64,000 bases of DNA from Xanthobacteraceae bacterium (GTDB taxonomy: Bacteria; Pseudomonadota; Alphaproteobacteria; Rhizobiales; Xanthobacteraceae): the NCBI GenBank assembly GCA_019635635.1, contig JAHBZB010000001.1, positions 1,302,001-1,366,000 on the forward strand, written 5' to 3'. The notes under the pieces are model-generated. The model saw only the letters and a program-made list of their open reading frames with translations. It did not search any database and was not told where the DNA came from. Shown here in pieces: positions 1-9,118 of this stretch. Position 1 is the stretch's first letter. Every line of letters begins with the position of its first letter. Both the position numbers and the translations under genes were made by a program.

Positions 1-1434
<1,434 letters not shown>

Positions 1435-1492
1435 TCTCGCTTAAGATTTTTCTTCAGCCGCCCTTATCGCTAACCGTTTATTGCTCGCGCGC

Positions 1493-2617
1493 ATGCGTGC
1501 GTGGTTTTGCGTTCTCTGGTTCGTGTCCGGCCTTTTGCCTGCGATGGCTGCGGAAGAGTTCGCCGCGAGTTTCCGCCTGCGCGGCGGCTATGACAGCAAT
1601 CCGTTGCTCGTGCCGAACGGCAAAGGTTCCGCGCTCGCGGCGTGGGAAGCGGCCGCAGTCTATGGACACGACAACGGCGAATGGGTCACGGGCGCGACCG
1701 GCGAAGCGGCGCTGACGCGCTACCGCGAGCCCGAGTTCGAGCCGATCCAGAACTACCGGCTGCGGCTGCGGCTTGCGAATAAAAATCAGAATGAAATTTC
1801 GCTCGATGCCACGACAACGCTCGTGCATTTTTCCAACTACGACACGAAAAGCGAGTTCGTGAACCAGCGCGTGCATGTGCAATGGATGGGCGGTGCGCTT
1901 CGCCCTTTCTTCGCCGGCGACCTGCGCTTCGCGTCGCTGAACGAAGCCAATATTCTGCTCGGTAATTTTCTGCCGGAGCCGATGCGTTATCTGCGCGGTA
2001 CGATCACGCCGGGTGTCGCCTACGTTCGGGACAAGCTCGAGTTCGGCGCGCAGGTGGCGCTTTCGCGCACCCGATACGAGGCGGAGCCGGATCTGTTCGG
2101 CTTTCACCGCAACAACGATCGCGCCGAGCCGGGCGTGTTCGCGAAATTCAATGCGGAAAACTTTTCGGCGTCAGGCGCGGTTTCCTTCCTGCGCGCGCAT
2201 TCGGAAGAGCAGTACTTTACCGACGTCGAAGCGCTGCTGTTCGATGTTTCGCTCGCCGCCAAATGGCAGGGCTGGAGTGGAGAGCTTTCCGCATCGCGCA
2301 CAGCGGAGGATACGACCTTCCCGGTGTCGCCGGTGACGATCAACACGACGGTGCAGGCGAAGCTCGGCTACGACATCGCGCCGAAAACGAATGCGGGCGT
2401 CTTCTTGCGTTCGCTGAAGCGCAAATATTGGGACACGCCGCTGTTCTCGCGGACCGAAATCGCGGGCGTCGAGTTCATGCACGAGATTCGGGATGACGTT
2501 TCGCTCGCGGGCCAGCTCGGCTTTGCCAAAGCCACGCTGCTTACCGGCGAGAAGGCGGACGGTGTGATCGCGTCGCTTTCGCTCATGACGCGCTTCGCCG
2601 CGCCGTCGAAGAAATGA
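1493..2617 (+). CDS. Exported beta-barrel-like protein of unknown function
   Basis: The product is about 374 residues and opens with a signal peptide (MRAWFCVLWFVSGLLPAMA, then AEEF). The mature part has alternating polar and hydrophobic strands with many aromatic residues (YDSNPLL, YRLRLRLANK, GVFLRSLKRKYW), the texture of an outer-membrane beta-barrel. It fits the loosely defined BBP2-type outer membrane proteins, but I recognise no specific family. I chose the ATG at 1493; a TTG at 1481 adds four residues. No SD sequence stands out. The gene is separated from metH by 58 bases and faces the next gene, with a hairpin between the two. Export and barrel character are inferred; substrate and function are unknown. 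Confidence 0.7.
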   Translation: MRAWFCVLWFVSGLLPAMAAEEFAASFRLRGGYDSNPLLVPNGKGSALAAWEAAAVYGHDNGEWVTGATGEAALTRYREPEFEPIQNYRLRLRLANKNQNEISLDATTTLVHFSNYDTKSEFVNQRVHVQWMGGALRPFFAGDLRFASLNEANILLGNFLPEPMRYLRGTITPGVAYVRDKLEFGAQVALSRTRYEAEPDLFGFHRNNDRAEPGVFAKFNAENFSASGAVSFLRAHSEEQYFTDVEALLFDVSLAAKWQGWSGELSASRTAEDTTFPVSPVTINTTVQAKLGYDIAPKTNAGVFLRSLKRKYWDTPLFSRTEIAGVEFMHEIRDDVSLAGQLGFAKATLLTGEKADGVIASLSLMTRFAAPSKK

Positions 2618-2652
2618 GTTGCGGGCAGAGCGCGTTGCTATGCTCCGCCCGC

Positions 2653-2677
2653 CGAAACGCCGGGGATTGGCGTTTCG
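2653..2677. terminator. Hairpin between convergent genes, possible bidirectional terminator
   Basis: A perfect 9-bp stem (CGAAACGCC at 2653-2661 with GGCGTTTCG at 2669-2677) with a 7-base loop lies between the stops of the convergent genes ending at 2617 and 2744. There is no long T run on either side, so termination is inferred from position and stem only. Confidence 0.4.
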
Positions 2678-2743
2678 ACTTCACTGCCGGGCGCGTGGGG
2701 GAGGGACGAGAGGCGCCGGCAGCCCGTGGCGGTGCGCCGGGAT

Positions 2744-2992
2744 TTAGCGGCCGCCCAGGATCGTGCCGAGAATGCCGCCCTTCCCGGTGGTCAGGTTGGC
2801 GTTTACGTTCAGGCCGTTATGGCCGCGGAGCGTGCCGAGGACCGCGCCGAGCAGGCCGCCCTTGCCGGTCGCAACATTCACGTTCGCATTGACCGACTGG
2901 GTGGAGCCGTAGCCGTGACCCTTGCCGCCGGCCATAGCGGGTGAGGCTGCGATCACGAGGGCCGCGGCGGTGCAGAGAACGAGGCGTTTCAT
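2744..2992 (-). CDS. Small exported glycine-rich protein with a duplicated module
   Basis: This is an 82-residue protein. The ATG at 2992 follows a good SD sequence (AGGAG) and begins a clear signal peptide (MKRLVLCTAAALVIAASPAMA, cleavage likely before GGKGHG). The mature part holds two copies of one module: NANVNVATGKGGLLGAVLG (about residues 35-53) and NVNANLTTGKGGILGTILG (about 62-80). The frame stays open upstream to 3103, but that extension has no SD and would bury the signal peptide. I know no function for this family. The repeated Asn/Val stretch followed by GKGG-LG suggests a self-associating or surface-bound peptide, which is only an inference. It faces the gene ending at 2617. Confidence 0.75.
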   Translation of the reverse strand: MKRLVLCTAAALVIAASPAMAGGKGHGYGSTQSVNANVNVATGKGGLLGAVLGTLRGHNGLNVNANLTTGKGGILGTILGGR

Positions 2993-3189
2993 CCGATTTA
3001 CTCCTACTAGCGCTTTGGTTGCGCATATCATTGCCGCATCTATGGGTAGAGTAACCGGAAATCGCACCAAGTCACCGCAAATTGTACCCACTGGTGAATA
3101 CATCCATTGATTGTGTTTAAGGTTGCGACAGAAAACGCCGGAAAGCCTTCGCTTCCCGGCGCCATATCCTGTGAAACTGAAACTGGTGC

Positions 3190-3273
3190 TCAGATCATTC
3201 CGAGCAGGATCGCCCCTACGAATGCAAACGCAGCGCAGATGGCGAGGACGTCAATCCGGCGGGCGAGATACAT
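3190..3273 (-). CDS. 27-residue single-pass membrane peptide
   Basis: This very small gene encodes MYLARRIDVLAICAAFAFVG followed by AILLGMI. The short basic N-terminus (RR) is followed by about 18 hydrophobic residues, the form of a single membrane helix with its N-terminus inside. The ATG at 3273 has a well-placed SD (GGGGAG about 7 bases upstream). I recall similar peptides starting MYLxxRIDxxAI in Bradyrhizobium relatives, but cannot search for them here. It lies between the Gly-rich protein gene and rnpB on the same strand as both. Function unknown. Confidence 0.6.
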   Translation of the reverse strand: MYLARRIDVLAICAAFAFVGAILLGMI

Positions 3274-3458
3274 TTGAAGTCTCCCCTTTGGTTGAGCTTG
3301 CACCCGAGGCTGCCAGCCGACGGCTCCCGAGGGAAGCGGAAAAATCATCCGAAAGTCTAAGGCTCCGACTAAACCCCTAAGCCCTGTGGGTTGTTCCTGA
3401 GAAATTGCCTGTGCAAAAGGTAATTAGGCACCTCCAATTTTCGTCAATCTGTAATGGC

Positions 3459-3489
3459 GAAGGCCCGGCGGTCTTCCCGCCGGGCCTTC
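3459..3489 (-). terminator. Hairpin at the 3' side of rnpB
   Basis: A perfect 13-bp GC-rich stem with a 5-base loop (arms 3459-3471 and 3477-3489, core AGGCCCGGCGG) sits just beyond the mature 3' end of RNase P RNA in its direction of transcription. No clear T run follows, so it may stabilise or terminate the precursor without being a classic intrinsic terminator. Confidence 0.6.
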
Positions 3490-3492
3490 TCA

Positions 3493-3886
3493 TCAAGTCA
3501 TCAGCCGGCCTGTAAGCCGGGTTCTGTAAGGCGGGGTCGCCCCCGCGCGGCAGCCATTCCTCTGGGACGCCCGTTGCCGAACGCCTCAAGCAGCCAACCC
3601 GGATGACTGGTCCGGAGAGAACCGGCTCGCGCCGCGTCATCCCTATTTGGCTTTGCTCCCGGTGGGGTTTGCCGTGCCGCCGCTGTTGCCAGCGGCGCGG
3701 TGCGCTCTTACCGCACCTTTTCACCCTTACCTCCGGTCCGAAAATCGAAGGCGGTTTGTTCTCTGTGGCACTTTCCCTGGGGTCGCCCCCGCCGGACGTT
3801 ATCCGGCACCGCTTCTCCGTGGAGCCCGGACTTTCCTCGACGCTTAAAGCGACGCGGCTGCCCGGCCGACTGACTGGACGTAAATG
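3493..3886 (-). ncRNA. rnpB: RNase P RNA, bacterial type A
   Basis: This is the catalytic RNA of RNase P, which cuts the 5' leader from tRNA precursors. Read on the minus strand, the 3' end carries the conserved element AGAACCCGGCTTACAGGCCG (complement of about 3507-3526). The GGAAAGTCCGGGCTCC-type segment that begins the conserved core is also recognisable (complement near 3820-3837), as is the AGGGTGAAAAGGTGCGGTAA region near 3720. The length of about 390 bases is normal for alphaproteobacteria. The ends are estimates within about 10 bases. A GC-rich hairpin follows at 3459-3489. Confidence 0.95.
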
Positions 3887-3970
3887 AGGGTGGCGGGGCG
3901 CGGGGTCAAGAAAAATGGCGCGGACGTCTCCGTCCGCGCCATGGCATCGTAAATCAAAACCTGACGATGC

Positions 3971-4648
3971 TTAATTCGCGGAAGCCATGTGCGCCTTCAC
4001 CTTGGCGCAATAGACGTTGGCGGCCGGGCTCATGCGGGTAACCGCGTGCCCGCCCTGGTACTTCATCACCGCGCCGCAGGTCGTGGAGCCGCCGAGCTTC
4101 CAGCTCATGGCGAGATACTTCGTGCCCCAGCGCAGGTTGGTGTCGGGATCGTAAAGCTCCTCGCGGGTGCCGGTGTAGCCGATGCCGCGCGCGGTCTCGT
4201 ACTTGATCTGCATCAGGCCGACCTCGCGGTGGCTGCCGGTGGCGCGCGGATTGTAGTTGCTTTCGATCCGCACGACCGCGCGCACGAAGGCCGCCGGAAT
4301 ACCGTTCGCGCTCGCGTGCTTTTCGATCAGGAGATTGATTGCAGCGGCGTTTGCATCGACAGCCGGAGCGGGTGTGCGCACCGGCGCGGCAACGGGAGCG
4401 GCAGACGCGGTGGTCATGCCGGCCCACGGATTTGCGTCGGCTTTGGTTTTCGCCTGCTGGTCTGCGCCGACGTTCGCGACCTGTGCTGCGGCCGGCGCAT
4501 TTTCCTGCTCCTGCGGCGCCTGCGTCGCGGCGTTGGCGAATTCTTCGTTCAGGAACTGGCGAACGGGATTGTCATCCGCGCGGGCGATAGAAGCGCCCAT
4601 TGCGGCGGCGAGCACTGCGGCAGGCAGCGCAAGTCGGAACAGAGTCAT
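3971..4648 (-). CDS. Lytic transglycosylase, SLT domain, exported
   Basis: The product is about 225 residues and has a signal peptide (MTLFRLALPAAVLAAAMGAS, IARA cleavage region), an Ala/Gln-rich linker to about residue 105, and a C-terminal SLT domain. The domain shows the catalytic Glu in RIESNYNP, GLMQIKYETARGIGY and the late NLRWGTKYLA and AVMKYQGG motifs of lytic transglycosylases, which cleave the glycan strands of peptidoglycan and leave anhydro-muramyl ends. The ATG at 4648 is chosen because it starts the signal peptide and has a GGAA upstream; an open extension to 4780 has no such support. Its neighbour is an amidase, so this looks like a small wall-recycling locus. Confidence 0.9.
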   Translation of the reverse strand: MTLFRLALPAAVLAAAMGASIARADDNPVRQFLNEEFANAATQAPQEQENAPAAAQVANVGADQQAKTKADANPWAGMTTASAAPVAAPVRTPAPAVDANAAAINLLIEKHASANGIPAAFVRAVVRIESNYNPRATGSHREVGLMQIKYETARGIGYTGTREELYDPDTNLRWGTKYLAMSWKLGGSTTCGAVMKYQGGHAVTRMSPAANVYCAKVKAHMASAN

Positions 4649-4796
4649 TTCGAGTGGATTCCTTGTCCCCGTAATCTCTGTTGAGGAGATGCCACGGGAA
4701 ATAGGGCCATAATCTGTCAAAAGGCCAAGTTTTACGGGCCTGTTCGCCGCGTCCGGCTTCGTTCCGGCCGTTGCAATCAATTATGGCAATGGAACT

Positions 4797-5591
4797 TCAA
4801 GCCGGCCGGGACGCGAGCAGGCGCTCCAGTGTCCGCAGCGTCGAATGATCGGCGATGCCGTCGACCAGCGCCGGGCGGAAGTGGCGCTGGAAAGCGGTGA
4901 CCACCGCGCCAGTCAGTTCGTCGAAGGTGCCGTTCGCCTCGATGCCGTAACCATATTCTTTCAGCGCGGCCTGCATCGCCGCGACTGCCGGGCCGGAATC
5001 GCCGGGCTGCAGCAGCGCGCCGTCGCCGATCGCGACCGGTGCAATCCAGTGTCCGACGCCAGCTTCGTAAAGCGGCTCCCACGGAAACTTCTCGCCCGGA
5101 TCCTGCTTGCGCAGCGGCGCGACATCCGAATGCGCGAGCACGCGGGTCGGGCGGATGTTGTGGCGTGCGACGATGTCGAAGCAGAGATGGACCACGGCCT
5201 CGATCTGCTCGTCGGGAAAATCGCGATAGCCGTGCTCGTGGCCCGGATTGACGATCTCGATTCCGATCGAGCGCGAGTTGATGTCGGTGGTGCCTTCCCA
5301 AGAAGAGACGCCGGCATGGTGGCCGCGCACTGCTTCGGGAACGAGTTGCGCGATCCTGCCGTCCTCATCGACGAAGTAATGCGAGGAGACCTTGCTGATC
5401 GGATCGCACAGCCATTTCAGCGCGCTCTCGCCGGTCAGCATGCCGGTATAATGCAGGAGCAGAATGTCCGGCGCGCAGGCGCGCTCGCTCACGTTCGGCG
5501 AGGGGGAGACGCTGCTGACGCAATGCGAATCGGGTTCGAAGGCCTTCTGCACGGCGGTTTCCGCTCTTGTTTTTCCCGCCCGCAATTCCAT
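4797..5591 (-). CDS. N-acetylmuramoyl-L-alanine amidase with C-terminal peptidoglycan-binding domain
   Basis: This amidase of the AmpD/AmiD type (Amidase_2) releases the stem peptide from muramic acid. HYTGM carries the first zinc-ligand His, GIEIVNPGHEHGY is the central motif, and LAHSDVAPLRKQDPGEKFPW supplies the second His and the Asp. The last 70 residues (LQPGDSGPAVAAMQAALKEYGY onward) form a PG_binding_1 fold. The frame is open to an ATG at 5657, which would leave only 26 bases to the divergent DUF2339 gene. I prefer 5591; a GTG at 5552 also fits the domain start. No signal peptide is evident, so a cytoplasmic recycling role like that of AmpD is likely. Confidence 0.9.
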   Translation of the reverse strand: MELRAGKTRAETAVQKAFEPDSHCVSSVSPSPNVSERACAPDILLLHYTGMLTGESALKWLCDPISKVSSHYFVDEDGRIAQLVPEAVRGHHAGVSSWEGTTDINSRSIGIEIVNPGHEHGYRDFPDEQIEAVVHLCFDIVARHNIRPTRVLAHSDVAPLRKQDPGEKFPWEPLYEAGVGHWIAPVAIGDGALLQPGDSGPAVAAMQAALKEYGYGIEANGTFDELTGAVVTAFQRHFRPALVDGIADHSTLRTLERLLASRPA

Positions 5592-5683
5592 TTCCGCGAG
5601 GTTTTCACAAGGGGGTGAGGCGGCTTCGCTTCGTATCTCCCCTGCGATAGCATCCATGCGGGGCTGAATTCGGGGGAAGTACG

Positions 5684-8425
5684 ATGGAATGGGCGCTGCT
5701 CGGGCTCTTGGTCCTTGCCTTGCCGGTGATGGCGATCATCGCCTTCTTCAAGTCGCTCGCGCAGGGCGGCCAGCTTCGCAACATTGACCTGCGGCTGCGC
5801 GAAATCGAGAAGCGGCTCGGCATCGAAGCGCAATCGCCGTTCGTCGTGGCCCCGCGTCCGCCGCGCGAACCGCGCGCATCCGATGCCGCTACGCCCGCGC
5901 CTTCGGTGAGCGAAAAGCCTTCGGCGTTCGGAACGCCGCCTGCACCGGCGCAAGCTGCTGCTGCGGACGTGGCCTTCGTTCGCGAAACGCCGCTGCCGCC
6001 GCGCGCACCGCGTCCCACGCCGCCGACGAAACCGAAAAGCGACACGAGCTTCGAAGAACAGTTCGGCACGCGCTGGGTGGTCTGGGTCGGCGGACTTGCG
6101 CTCGCACTCGGCGGCATCTTTCTCGTCAAGTTTTCGATCGAAGCCGGCCTGATCGGCCCGGCGGCGCGCATCTTCCTCGGTGCGCTACTCGCCGCCGCCT
6201 TGATCGCTGCCGGAGAATGGATGCGGCGGAAGGAAAACAAGTCGAACGTCGCAGGCGTTCCTTCCGCGCATATTCCGAGCATTCTCACCGCCGCGGGCAC
6301 GACGGTCGCTTATGCGACGGTTTATTCCGCTTACGCGCTTTACGGATTTCTTTCTCCGCCGGCTGCGTTCATCGCGCTTGGTATCGTCGCAGTCGCGACG
6401 CTCGCGGCGGCTTTGCTGCACGGGCCGCTGCTCGCCGGTCTCGGGCTGATCGGCGCTTACGTCACGCCCGCGCTGGTATCTTCGGAGGCGCCGAACTACT
6501 GGGCGCTTTATATCTATCTCGCAGTCGTCACCGCCGCAGCTTTCGCACTGGCGCGTGCGCGGCTGTGGCGCTGGCTCGCGATTTCGGCGGTGGTGTTCGG
6601 CGTCTTGTGGATGTTGCCCGGCATCGACGATTTCGTGCGCGATGCACTGATGCCGCACACTTTCCATGGCGTCGTGGGTTACGCGCTTGCCGCCGCGCTG
6701 ATCGTGTCGGGCCTGTTCTACGGCCCGCCCGCCGACGGCAAGGTGGACGGCATCTCGTCCGGCGCGCTGTCCGGCTATCTGCTCGCGGTCGCGTTCCTTG
6801 TCGTCGCGCGCAATCACGAAGCGATGGCGCTTTATGCTTTCGCGGCGCTTTGTGCGGCAACGATTGCGATTGCCTGGCGCACGGAAGCGGCGGCCGCTGC
6901 TGTGCCGGGAGCGGCGATCCTTGCTGCACTCGTGCTTGCGCAATGGGCGGTCGAAATCCGCGTAACCAGCCCGCTTGCGGCACCGGGTCCGCTTGCGGGC
7001 AATATTCCCGAGCTTCCGCGCGCAACCTTCGGTTCGCATCTGTGGCTCGGCGGCGCGCTCGCAATTCTCTTTGGCGCAAGCGGTTTTCTCGCGCAGGAGC
7101 GCACCAGAAGCGCGCTCTCTTCGATCCTGTGGGCGGCGGCTGCCGTGCTCGCACCGATCGCGATCATGGCCGCACTTTATTATCGCATCGCAGTCTGGGA
7201 GCGCTCGATTCCGTTTGCCGGTGTCGCGCTTCTGCTGGCTGCGATCTACGCCTATGCGACGGAGCTTTTGACGCGGCGCGCGGCAAAACCCGGCTCGGCG
7301 TCTGTGCCCGCGATCTTCGCGACCGGCTCGATCATCTCGCTCGCGCTCGCGCTTACCTTCGCACTCGAGAAGGGCTGGCTGACGGTATCGCTTGCGCTGA
7401 TGACGGCGGGCATCGCATATGTGGAAAGCAAGCGGCCGTTGCCGTTCCTGCGGTGGTTAGCCGCCGCGGCTTGCGCGCTCGTGGTCGCGCGCATTGCTTA
7501 TGAGCCGCGCATCGCCGGCAGCGATCTCGGCACCACGCCGATCTTCAACTGGCTCCTTTGGGGCTACGGCGTGCCAGCACTTTCTTTCTGGGCCGCGGGC
7601 TGGCTCCTGCGCAAGCACAAGGACGATTTTCCGTCACGCTTCGCGGACTCGCTCGCGATTCTGTTCACAGCGCTCTTCTTCTCGCTCCAGATCCGCCACT
7701 ACATTAACGGCGGCAACATTTATAAGGACACCGCGTATTTCACGGAATACGCGATGCACGTGATCGTGTTCCTGGCCATGACGGTCGGCCTGGAGCGCAC
7801 GCACGCCGTTACGAAAAATATCATGCACGATATCGGCGCGAAGATTCTGGCGGGGCTGAGCGCGCTCACGATCTACGGCGGGCTTTTGCTGATGCAGAAT
7901 CCGTTCTTCACCGGAGAGCCTGTGATCGGCGGGCGCTACGTCAATACGCTGGCGCTCGGCTATCTCGTGCCGGCGATCCTCGCGGGCATTCTCGCCGTGG
8001 TTTATCAAAAGACGCGCGACGAGAAATTCCGAGGCGCGGCGGCGATCACTTCCATCGTGCTTGCGATGGCGTATCTGACGCTGGAAGTGCGGACGATCTA
8101 TCAGGGGCCGGTGCTCGACCGCTTCAGCATCTCCGACGAGGAGCAATACACTTATTCGGCGGTATGGCTCGCCTTCGCGGTCGTGCTGCTGCTCGCCGGC
8201 ATCTTCCGGAAATCGCAAGCCGTGCGGCTCGCTTCGGCGGCCGTGCTGCTCGCCACTATCGCCAAGGTCTTCTTCATCGACCTTGCCGGGCTCACCGGGG
8301 TCTGGCGGGCGCTTTCCTTCATCGGGCTCGGCGTGGTGCTGGTCGGAATCGGGCTGCTCTACCAGCGGCTCCTGTTTCCGAAGAGAACGCCGCCTCCGGC
8401 GACACCCCCGCAAACCGAATCTTAA
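5684..8425 (+). CDS. DUF2339 multi-pass membrane protein
   Basis: This large 913-residue integral membrane protein has one N-terminal membrane helix, a short coiled stretch (LRNIDLRLREIEKRLG) and a Pro/Ala-rich linker to about residue 110. Then comes GTRWVVWVGGLALALGGIFL, the start of the DUF2339 domain, with more than twenty further hydrophobic segments. The ATG at 5684 has a strong SD (GGGGGAAG). Members of this family are widespread and uncharacterised; a role in the envelope is only suggested by the amidase and transglycosylase next door and the dcw cluster downstream. The family call is confident, the function unknown. Confidence 0.9.
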   Translation: MEWALLGLLVLALPVMAIIAFFKSLAQGGQLRNIDLRLREIEKRLGIEAQSPFVVAPRPPREPRASDAATPAPSVSEKPSAFGTPPAPAQAAAADVAFVRETPLPPRAPRPTPPTKPKSDTSFEEQFGTRWVVWVGGLALALGGIFLVKFSIEAGLIGPAARIFLGALLAAALIAAGEWMRRKENKSNVAGVPSAHIPSILTAAGTTVAYATVYSAYALYGFLSPPAAFIALGIVAVATLAAALLHGPLLAGLGLIGAYVTPALVSSEAPNYWALYIYLAVVTAAAFALARARLWRWLAISAVVFGVLWMLPGIDDFVRDALMPHTFHGVVGYALAAALIVSGLFYGPPADGKVDGISSGALSGYLLAVAFLVVARNHEAMALYAFAALCAATIAIAWRTEAAAAAVPGAAILAALVLAQWAVEIRVTSPLAAPGPLAGNIPELPRATFGSHLWLGGALAILFGASGFLAQERTRSALSSILWAAAAVLAPIAIMAALYYRIAVWERSIPFAGVALLLAAIYAYATELLTRRAAKPGSASVPAIFATGSIISLALALTFALEKGWLTVSLALMTAGIAYVESKRPLPFLRWLAAAACALVVARIAYEPRIAGSDLGTTPIFNWLLWGYGVPALSFWAAGWLLRKHKDDFPSRFADSLAILFTALFFSLQIRHYINGGNIYKDTAYFTEYAMHVIVFLAMTVGLERTHAVTKNIMHDIGAKILAGLSALTIYGGLLLMQNPFFTGEPVIGGRYVNTLALGYLVPAILAGILAVVYQKTRDEKFRGAAAITSIVLAMAYLTLEVRTIYQGPVLDRFSISDEEQYTYSAVWLAFAVVLLLAGIFRKSQAVRLASAAVLLATIAKVFFIDLAGLTGVWRALSFIGLGVVLVGIGLLYQRLLFPKRTPPPATPPQTES

Positions 8426-8456
8426 GCCTTACAGGTCGTTAATCGCCTGTGGAGAA

Positions 8457-8474
8457 GCCGCGCTTTGGCGCGGC
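8457..8474. terminator. GC-rich hairpin after the DUF2339 gene
   Basis: A perfect 7-bp stem (GCCGCGC at 8457-8463, GCGCGGC at 8468-8474) with a TTTG loop lies 31 bases after the DUF2339 stop and before the mraZ promoter. It lacks a T run, so its role in termination is tentative. Confidence 0.35.
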
Positions 8475-8501
8475 CTCTCTCCATTTGGCGCGCCGCGTTC
8501 G

Positions 8502-8530
8502 TTGACGACCATAGGGTCCCATGTTATCCC
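8502..8530 (+). promoter_or_regulatory. Candidate promoter of the dcw cluster
   Basis: TTGACG at 8502-8507 matches a -35 element. A weak -10 (TATCCC, 8525-8530) lies 17 bases downstream and is overlapped by the MraZ box. A start near 8537 would give a leader of about 108 bases before mraZ. This is a prediction from sequence only. Confidence 0.45.
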
Positions 8531-8541
8531 AAATCATCCCG
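8517..8541 (-). promoter_or_regulatory. MraZ-binding box, three repeats
   Basis: Three pentamers TCCCA, TCCCA and TCCCG occur at 8517, 8527 and 8537, each separated by exactly 5 bases. On the minus strand they read CGGGA-N5-TGGGA-N5-TGGGA, the known arrangement of MraZ sites (TGGGN repeats with 5-base spacers, described in Escherichia coli). The box overlaps the predicted -10 about 100 bases upstream of mraZ, which suits autorepression. Confidence 0.75.
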
Positions 8542-8644
8542 CTCCGGTCTGAGGCCGACCCGGCGATGTGGCGAGAAGCATTCTCGCCGCTCCCGATGCC
8601 GCGCGCTTTGCGAGTTGGGTGGCGTCGTTGCGTTCGGTGTTCCG

Positions 8645-9118
8645 ATGAACCGTTTTCTGTCGACATTCACGATGCGACTGGACGCCAAAGGCAGAGTCTC
8701 CATTCCCGCTCCCTTCCGTGCCGTGCTTGCGCGCGACGGGCACGAAGGCTTGCACTGTCACCCGGCGCTGGACCGGCCGGCGGTGGACGCGGGCGGCTCG
8801 GCGCTCATCTCGGAAATCGAATCTTTGATCGACCGCTATCCGCCGTTCTCGGAGGAGCGCGAGGAATTTTCGGCGGCATTGTTCGGGCGCAGCGAGACGC
8901 TGAAGCCGGACTCGGAAGGCCGCATCATGCTGACCGACACCTTGAAATCGCACGCGCAGATTTCGGACGCGGTGACCTTCGTCGGCCTCGGCCACAAGTT
9001 TCAGATGTGGGAGCCAACGCGCTTCCAATCGCATCTTTCGGAAGCGACCGAGAAAGTGCGCGCCTTCCGGCGGGCACTCGGCGCTTCGGGGAAACCTTCC
9101 GGAGCGTCGTCGGGATGA
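8645..9118 (+). CDS. mraZ: Transcriptional regulator MraZ
   Basis: This 157-residue AbrB-like DNA-binding protein is the first gene of the dcw cluster. MNRFLSTFTMRLDAKGRVSI is the typical N-terminal repeat and SETLKPDSEGRIMLTDTLKS the second; the two halves fold as a double swapped-hairpin barrel and MraZ forms a ring. In other bacteria it represses its own operon by binding repeated TGGGN sites, and three such sites lie upstream here at 8517-8541. The ATG at 8645 is chosen by homology; the frame is open further upstream. The stop overlaps the rsmH start as ATGA. Confidence 0.95.
   Translation: MNRFLSTFTMRLDAKGRVSIPAPFRAVLARDGHEGLHCHPALDRPAVDAGGSALISEIESLIDRYPPFSEEREEFSAALFGRSETLKPDSEGRIMLTDTLKSHAQISDAVTFVGLGHKFQMWEPTRFQSHLSEATEKVRAFRRALGASGKPSGASSG

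Noticed and set aside
8521-9114. In-frame upstream extension of rsmH to an ATG at 8521
   Set aside because: The extension overlaps mraZ in another frame and crosses the MraZ box; the ATGA overlap at 9115 gives the conserved RsmH start.
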